Assembly: GCA_036426205.1 (NCBI GenBank)
Contig: CM071570.1
Span: 146,594,166-146,658,165 of the forward strand
Direction: 5' to 3'
DNA length: 64,000 bases
DNA from: Ascaphus truei
Taxonomy: Eukaryota; Chordata; Amphibia; Anura; Ascaphidae
Shown here: positions 57,776 through 64,000 of the stretch, piece by piece
Position numbering within the stretch: the stretch's first letter is position 1
Layout of the letters: each line of letters begins with the position of its first letter
Notes under the pieces: model-generated
The model's database searches: none
Told to the model about the DNA's origin: nothing
What the model saw: the letters and a program-made list of their open reading frames with translations, nothing else
Made by a program: the position numbers and the translations under genes

Positions 57776-58245
57776 CAGTGGTTTTCAACCTTTTTTGGTT
57801 AAGGAACACCATAATTATATTGTGAAATTCTGAGGAACTCCAACCCTCTCTAGTAGCGTGTCTGAGATCAGATGCATTGTAAAGAACTCCAGACCTCTCT
57901 AGCAGTAAGTCTGAGATCAGACGTATTATAAATTCTTCTGTTCAGATGTGGTCTCCGGTTCTGTCGTGCCTCCAGGAACGCTCGGTGAGCAGTCTGTTAC
58001 CTGCCTGCGTGGGAATTTGTGCCTCCCTGCGGTGGGCTTTCACCCGCTATGGCTTTCAAAAAGCTGGGAGAAGCATGCACGCAGTGTGGGGGCAGTTGCC
58101 ATGCGGGAGCTGAAAGGAGCACATGTCCGAACGGAGGATTCATCTGTATTTGGTACAGTTTTCAAATAACCTAAAAGTGCAGGGAACCCTTTAGGGAGGA
58201 CCAGGAAACCTAAGAATTCCTGGGAACCCTTGTTAAAAAAAACTG
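57776..58245. mobile_element. 470-bp hAT (Charlie-like) MITE
   Basis: The left end CAGTGGTTTTCAACCTTTTT and the right end in reverse complement CAGTTTTTTTTAACAAGGGT, both CAGT-starting, form hAT-type inverted repeats. Flanks AGATAGAG (57768-57775) and GGATAGAG (58246-58253) match at 7 of 8, the expected 8-bp duplication. Contains a duplicated GTCTGAGATCAGA segment. No transposase. Confidence 0.82.
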
Positions 58246-58259
58246 GGATAGAGCATCAC

Positions 58260-58980
58260 TATTCTCATCTATACTGAGTTCTGGTGCCCATCTCTTTCTC
58301 TTTCCCACTTCTCCCCTTCTCCTCCTCCATCTACCCCCCTGTTTTTGCAGAGACCTGTACTCTATTAAGCTGCCCACTTTTGATTCCACTTTACGCTCCT
58401 CTCTCTCCTCTCTCACCTATGCTCAGACCCTGAAAACCTGGTCAGGAAATATAACTTTACCCTATTCTCTCTTGATCTACATACCCCGCTTTTTCTCTGC
58501 CGTTCTCGTCCTTCTAACTATAGACCCTGGGTAAATTTTCACACGCGCATGCTGCTCTTGTTCTTCTGAACTCCTCTGGAGGAAATCTCACACTCACGCA
58601 GACTTCCATCACTACAAATTTATGCTATCCTGTTTAAACTTTTCCCTCTCTCAGGCTAAAGAAACCTTTTTTTCTTTACTAATAAACACACACAACCCAT
58701 GCCAACATTTCTCTGTCTTTGACTCCCTATTCAGACCACCTGCCTGTTCTTCTTCCTCCATCTCCCTCAGGATTTTGCCGACTATTTCAAGGCAAAGGTG
58801 TAATCCATACGTCAAGATATTCCCTCTGTATCCTCCTCTAATTCTACACCTCTTCCCAACTCTATTCCTGCCTTTTTCGACTATTTTTCTGCTGTCATAG
58901 AGGATGTATCATTGCTGATCTTCTCTTCTCCCTCTATTTCCTGCCCTCTTGATCATTCCCTCCCATCTCCTAAAAAATTT
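58260..58980 (+). pseudogene. L2 LINE ORF2, segment between nuclease and RT, decayed
   Basis: Frames read STLRSSLSSLTYAQTLKTW and, near 58760-58960, DFADYFKAKV then SIRQDIPSV and AVIEDVSLL. This is the poorly conserved L2 region between endonuclease and reverse transcriptase (DFA.FF..KV..IR). Many stops. Neither catalytic domain is present. Confidence 0.5.
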
Positions 58981-59135
58981 TGCTCCTACTATACATAGTA
59001 TCTACTAACACTTTTGGTTATGCAACACCCTCTCACATTTCCACACCTACCCACACCATTGATATACACTACCACTCCACCCACTCCTTTTGTAAAGCGC
59101 TGTATACACTGTGGGCTCTTAATTTATTTATATTG

Positions 59136-59162
59136 ACACACACACACACACACACACACACA
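59136..59162. repeat. (CA)n microsatellite
   Basis: About 13 CA units. Confidence 0.95.
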
Positions 59163-59249
59163 TTCTTACATCACTCACACTCAGGGACTATTTAACACCT
59201 CAAGTCTAAAATCCCACACTACACAGGAGGTAGGGATGGGCTCTAGTAA

Positions 59250-59345
59250 CATTCCAAGATGCACCGGAAGAGGAGATCAGTGTATCTCGAAAGCTCGCAC
59301 AAATAAAAGCATTTCATTAGCCATAGAACAGTATCATCTATTCAT
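59250..59345 (+). mobile_element. PLE-type terminus with motif 11
   Basis: CGAAAGCTCGCACAAATAAA, AGCATTTCATTAGCC and AGTATCATCTATTCATATAT match 49310-49380 and the complement of 52490-52570. Solitary 3' end. Confidence 0.7.
59262..59298 (+). ncRNA. Hammerhead-like motif 11
   Basis: CCGGAAGAG, stem GAGAT/ATCTC with loop CAGTGT, GAAAGCTCGC, then AATAAA. Confidence 0.4.
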
Positions 59346-60120
59346 ATATACAGTATGAAGCCAGTATCTGGGAACGGAGCATGTTACCTCGCTGTTTGGT
59401 GCATCACCTGTTGGTTCGCAGGAGGTCTGAGTGGTCTGCAGGATGTTATGAGACTTGGGTAGGACTGGTTCACAGGACTCTGGTTCTTTCATGGTGTTTT
59501 AGCGCCTCCAGTAGTGATGGCTCCCACAGTGTAGGAGTCAGCACCCACCACTACACACATACCTTCTCTCAGCCCAGGGACTGACACCATAGGCTGAAGT
59601 ATAATTGCAGCAGGATCTTTATTCGAAGCATACATCTTACAGTTTAGCAGCACAGTTTCTACATATGCCTCAGGACTTCTGTGCGTGCTTACTTCCTCTG
59701 CTTCAGGTGGCCTTGACTAGTTAGCCAAGTGAACAGGCTTACCCCGCAATGGGGATGGCTCACAGTCCCCATCTGCTTCATCCCTCCTTCCCCCTAGCCA
59801 GGGATCAGACAGGGACTCTCCTTCTTCCTCTCTCTCCCCTGGGTGAGAGGAAGACTCTTCTCGCACATCCTCACTCTCCAAGGTGGAGAGGAAGACTGCC
59901 CTAGCTTTAGCCTACTCCACTTAGAAACTTCCAGAAGGGGCGGACTCATGGACTGTACCCACCTACAAGGGGCTGTACACAGGCCATGAGTCACCAAAGA
60001 CTTTCCTTCAATTTCTGTGGAAGCAGGAAGGGGAGTCAAGGGCCCACAGATTAACCTGCTAATGCCTGGATCTTAACAGTGCTTACAAAGCAGATACATT
60101 GGGTGGAGAGGAACAGGCAT
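59346..60120. other. No gene seen
   Basis: Unassigned. Short inverted CTCTCC/GGAGAG motifs near 59820-59895. No convincing ORF. Confidence 0.4.
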
Positions 60121-60451
<331 letters not shown>

Positions 60452-60764
60452 ACTTTTTAAAATGTGAGTGTATTATTACATATATTAATCGATTGCTGCC
60501 AATATAATTAGACTATACTACTCTATTGTACGCTCTCTCTTTATTTCCTATACCCCTGGGAGAATCATTGAATATCTACATCACGAGCTTCCAGTATCAC
60601 GATACCACTCTGAGGGATTTCCATTAAAGGGCTCCCATCAGAGAGAGAGGGTCTCTGATACGCCTTATTTGTTATTTTAACTTGTGAGTACAACCATCAC
60701 AGAGAACATTTATATTCAGATCATTATTGTTGTACCATCTGCACTATTGTATTCATACTTACTC

Positions 60765-62277
60765 CGAGGGGGAGAGGGGGCCTGGGGGTTCCCGACATTA
60801 TGCGGTACTACCAGGCCACCCAGTTAAGGCAGGTAGTAGTATGGAACGCGGAGCCCGGCCAATATTGCTGGCTTGACATAGAAATGCAATACGCCGGCAC
60901 GCCCTCTCTGCCAGCATGCCTTTGGTCCCTGAGTAGGGAAGATTTGCAGAAAAACAAATTCCAATTAGGACCAATGAGACACACATGGGAGACCTGGACG
61001 AAATGCAAATTGAAATTCAAGCTCACAACCACCAAATCTCAACTCATACCAATTATCCAAAATCCCAAATTCTCACCAGGATGTGAGCCCAGGCAATTTG
61101 AGCAATTTACAACCAAAAACATAAGGGCGATTGCTGACTTCCTGAGCTTTGGGGAATTCCTGAGCTACCAAAGGCTTCAAAGCAAATACGAAATATGGGG
61201 ATTGAATGTCTTCAAATATCTCCAAATTCGGCACTACGTCCAATCAATATCACCAACGTTGGAATTTCCCCCTCTCACGAACTTCGAAAGACTGTGCACA
61301 GAGACAGCGCATCAAAAAGGTCTGATAACGCAAATATACTCAGAACTAGAAAGAGCAACAGATGCTCCGGTTCATGACTACATGCTCCACTGGGCAGCAG
61401 AATTGGGCATAGTTATAGACCAAGAGGACTGGGATAGTATTTGGGAATCAGCCTCAGGAACTTCCATATGTACCACAATCAAAGAAAATATTTACAAAAT
61501 ACTGTTTCGCTGGTATCTTACCCCAGTTAGAATAAATCAAATCTACCCTCTGGCTTCAGACCTATGTTGGAGAGGCTGCGGACAAAAGGGTGACATGGCC
61601 AACATATGGTGGTCATGTCCAGAAATTCAGAAATACTGGGAAACCATACAGACTTTAATCACAGAGGTCACAGACCTCACAATACCCATTGATCCGCTGA
61701 CCTACTTGCTGGCAAGGCCAATCGAGAACATTGACCGCCCAGCAAGTAAATTGATCTCCTTCATTCTCACGGCGGCTAGATGTGAGGTGGCGGCCTCGTG
61801 GAAGAAGGTGTCTCCCCCCCCTAGGCAAACTGTTAAAAACAGAATACAGGAAGTTATGTTAATGGAAAAGCTCTCGGCTTTTCTAAAAAGGAAAATGGAG
61901 CCCTTTTACAATATATGGGAACCGTGGCTGTCCCGTATGAGAGATTAATGACGACCATCTCCCACATTAGAAGACAGCAGTAGTGGAAGAGTACCGTGCA
62001 ACGGTCAGAGGAGGAAGGGTCCTCCCTTCCCCAGACCCTGCCCCCCCCTCCTCATCTCTCCATCACTACTTCTCCCCCTCTCCCCCCCTTCTCTCTGTTT
62101 CGACCCTCACGCCAACCCTGCCGACCCACACTTGAAGGTCGGGGGAGCGTTGAGTCTTTCCCTCTTTCTGTCAATAAAACAAGAAAAACCTGTATTAGGC
62201 AAAATATTGTTTATTCTGTATACAATGTATTTCATACAATGCCTAATAAAAACTTTTGGAAAAAAAAAAAAAAGAAA
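60765..62277 (+). mobile_element. 5'-truncated L1/Tx1-clade LINE
   Basis: It starts abruptly within ORF2 at about 60765 and ends in an A14 tail at about 62260-62274 after TAATAAAAAC. The 3' UTR (61949-62259) has a pyrimidine-rich block. No clear target duplication was found. The tail abuts the LTR-like repeat at 62278, suggesting insertion at its edge. Confidence 0.85.
60800..61948 (+). pseudogene. L1/Tx1 ORF2 C-terminal region, open
   Basis: 382 codons with no stop. In-frame sequence upstream of the ATG (RGGLGVPDI) joins MRYYQATQLRQVV, the GG.G.P....YY.A.QL signature just after the L1 reverse transcriptase. It continues through IYKILFRWYLTPVRI to the C-terminal knuckle CWRGCGQKGDMANIWWSCP, in which the usual His is Asn. 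The RT catalytic core and endonuclease are missing because the element is 5' truncated. In intact LINEs this part helps bind the RNA. The lack of stops indicates a young copy. The ATG is not a real start. Confidence 0.88.
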
Positions 62278-63064
62278 TAGGGCTATATGTCTATCCTCCT
62301 ACTGGTGTAAGTCCTGCTAAGGGCAGGCTGCCAGTAGTTAACATGGGTTTTCCCCGCTTCAAACCCTGCTCTGATTGGTGGAGGTAGGCCCCCTGACCCT
62401 GTGTCTAAGGCAAGAGACACAGGGGAGGGGCCTGATGACATCATGATGGGCAGGGCTGTCTCAATTTAGTTGTAGTTCATGTGAGTTCTGTGTCAGTCAG
62501 TGTTGGAGTGCCTGACTGGACAGTCAGAGCAAGTGTTAGTTAGCTAGGTTCCTGAGCAGTAGGGCCTAGTTAGCTAGAGGTGACCAATGCCCCTCACCCT
62601 GCTTAGGGGGTGAGGGAAGAGCTAGCCCCACCCTGAGTGCCTGTGACTTGGGGTGGTGGCAGGGGAACAGAGAGTCCCAGACAGCCCATCCTGAAGGGGT
62701 ACAGTCTGTAGAGAGACCTGCTGTACCTGATTGCTGCTGCTGTGTGGTGTGTACAATAAAGAGAGCTGCTGCTACTTGTTTTACAAAGACTGTGTGAGAC
62801 TGAAATCTCTCGCCCCACCGGGGGTTCTCTGGAAGGATTTCACCCTACCCTGATAGGGCTTGCCAGAGATGGAGGCGCTGTATCACCACTAAGAAATGGA
62901 GGCAAGAACCCCAGAAACCTGTCCCTGTTGTCCCCCATACCATCGTGGGAGACTCAGGCCCTCCTGTTGCCAGCAGGTATGCACTACCAAGACACATGTA
63001 ATCAGCCCTCAGTACACCCTAGGGGTCTGATCTGCGACCGGGGGGGGGGGGTAGATGGGTTACA
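62278..63064 (+). repeat. LTR-like repeat family B, copy 2
   Basis: About 790 bp, collinear with 33577-34335 (shared blocks AAGGGCAGG, TGGGTTTTCCCCGC, GACACAGGGGAGGGGCCTGA-type, ACAATAAAG, GGAGGCGCTG, CCAGCAGGTATGCACTA, GGGTTACA). Its left end is covered or cut by the LINE poly(A). Contains a G12 run near 63040. No ORF. Confidence 0.6.
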
Positions 63065-63124
63065 TATCATATATTTAATCAAAAGCAAATGTCAATTTTG
63101 GTTGAGTGGTTAGCTCTGCTTCCC

Positions 63125-64000
63125 TTTTCTTTCAGTCCCTCACAGTCCTGTCATCTCCACCTCCAAATGATTGCAAATATAACCCTTTTCTCACTAGTGA
63201 TGCAACTAAAATCCTTATTCACTCATCTTGTACTGCCTTGACTATTGCAATCTTCTCCTAGATGGCATTCCCCTTGTACACCTGCCCCAACTTCAATCCA
63301 TTGAAAAGGCTACTGCCAAAGTTATCTGTCGCACTCCCCACTACAATTCTGCTGCTGCACTAATCAAATACCTACAGTGGTGGCCGAGCTGAGTCTTCAG
63401 CGGCCGCCACCGCAATGTGCGGGCAGACGCGGCTGTTTTTTTTTCCCGCCACGTGCTGCGCGTCACTGATGCGTGGTCACGCGTGCAAGGGTGCGTGCAC
63501 GCGTGACGCGCGTGCCAGAGTTCCCCGAAGGTGGTGGCGGGGTAAGGGGGGATGTGGGAAGCAGAGGGGGACCCGGGGGACTGGAGGACCCGGAGAAGCA
63601 GGGCAGAGCAGAGGCAGAGGTCGCGAGGGGAGGGGAACGAGGGGATGGATGCGGGGAAGATGCGGCTGGCGCGAGGCCAAGTTCGGCACCAGCCCGAAAA
63701 CAGCCATGGGACAAGACAGGTAAGTGTGAGACTGAAGCTGGCCACAGCAGTACACTGGCATTCTATATTCTCTACAATCAAATTTAAAACCCTAGCTCTG
63801 ACTTACAGAGCTCTCAACGATGCTGCCCAACCTTACATCTCAACCCTCATCCCCAAAGATATCCCTAAATAACCCCGTTCTGCCCACAACATCCAATTTT
63901 TCTCCTGCCTTATCACCTCCTTTGACTCCCACCTACAAGTCTTCTCCGGTGATGGAGAGAAGGAACAACAACTATATCCTTTATTGAACCTTGGAACTGT
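63125..64000 (+). pseudogene. L2 LINE ORF2 C-terminal part, split, running off the window
   Basis: Before the insertion: ILIHSS, then GIPLVHLPQLQSIEKATAKV and ICRTPHYNSAAALIKYL. After it: HWHSIFSTIKFKTLALTYRA and LNDAAQPYISTLIP. These are the consecutive L2 blocks RLDYCN..L.G.P, L...A.RL and HWLPI...I.YK...L.YKAL. Frameshifts and the insertion at 63374-63728 inactivate it. Confidence 0.8.
63374..63728. mobile_element. GC-rich insertion with imperfect TIRs in the L2
   Basis: About 355 bp, very GC-rich against AT-rich flanks, breaking the L2 frame between ALIKYL and HWHSI. The left end GTGGCCGAGCTGAGTCT and the reverse complement of the right end GTGGCCAGCTTCAGTCT are inverted repeats. Target duplication not resolved (CAG or CAGT possible). 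ORFs on all frames are composition artefacts. Confidence 0.6.

Noticed and set aside
63341..63872. Several Arg/Pro/Gly-rich ORFs
   Set aside because: Explained by the high GC of the inserted element; they cross its boundaries.

Overview
The window looks like intergenic DNA from a large vertebrate genome, most probably an amphibian (an anuran is my best guess). The reasons are the density of repeats, the co-occurrence of a Gmr1-type Ty3/gypsy element, L2 and L1/Tx1 LINEs, several Penelope-like elements (PLEs) and many small inverted-repeat DNA transposons, and the absence of operons or closely packed ORFs. I found no intact host protein gene, no tRNA or rRNA, and no CRISPR array. Nearly every long ORF is a piece of a transposon or a microsatellite read as protein.

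Layout. 0.4-1.4 kb: non-autonomous DNA transposon. 2.1-8.2 kb: full-length but broken LTR retrotransposon with integrase upstream of reverse transcriptase and a SCAN-like gag, flanked by CTTCA, with a 683-bp fold-back insertion inside its 5' LTR. 8.3-9.1 kb: solo LTR flanked by CTATA. 10.0-11.0 kb: PLE relic. 12.6 kb: 59-bp-arm hairpin. 14.5-22.0 kb: polypyrimidine tract, two more copies and a fragment of the first DNA transposon family, and a duplicated AT-rich block. 24.1-24.8 kb: hAT-like element. 27.6-28.2 kb: a forkhead-domain reading frame with three in-frame stops, the only host-gene relic seen. 29.4-36.3 kb: SINE/L2 tails, a TA-flanked MITE, an LTR-like repeat and an L2 fragment. 36.5-38.5 kb: antisense L2 LINE split by another LINE. 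38.9-43.9 kb: PLE with terminal direct repeats and a 12-bp target duplication. 45.6-47.2 kb: large fold-back repeat split by a 779-bp retroposon whose RNA would start exactly at U2 snRNA nucleotide 1. 47.2-49.1 kb: TA-flanked DNA transposon filled with minisatellites. 49.2-53.0 kb: several PLE pieces, two of them head to head. 57.3-64.0 kb: LINE tails, hAT MITE, L2, long (CA)n, L1/Tx1 ORF2 end, a second LTR-like repeat and another L2 with an insertion.

The strongest cross-cutting signal is a small folded motif, (C)TGAAGAA/CTGATGA - 3 to 6 bp stem - GAAACGCGT-like, found at twelve places in otherwise different repeats and often followed by AATAAA. It resembles the core of the minimal hammerhead ribozymes known from PLEs. 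Other points of note are the U2-headed retroposon, the forkhead pseudogene, and the SCAN-bearing Gmr1-type gag.
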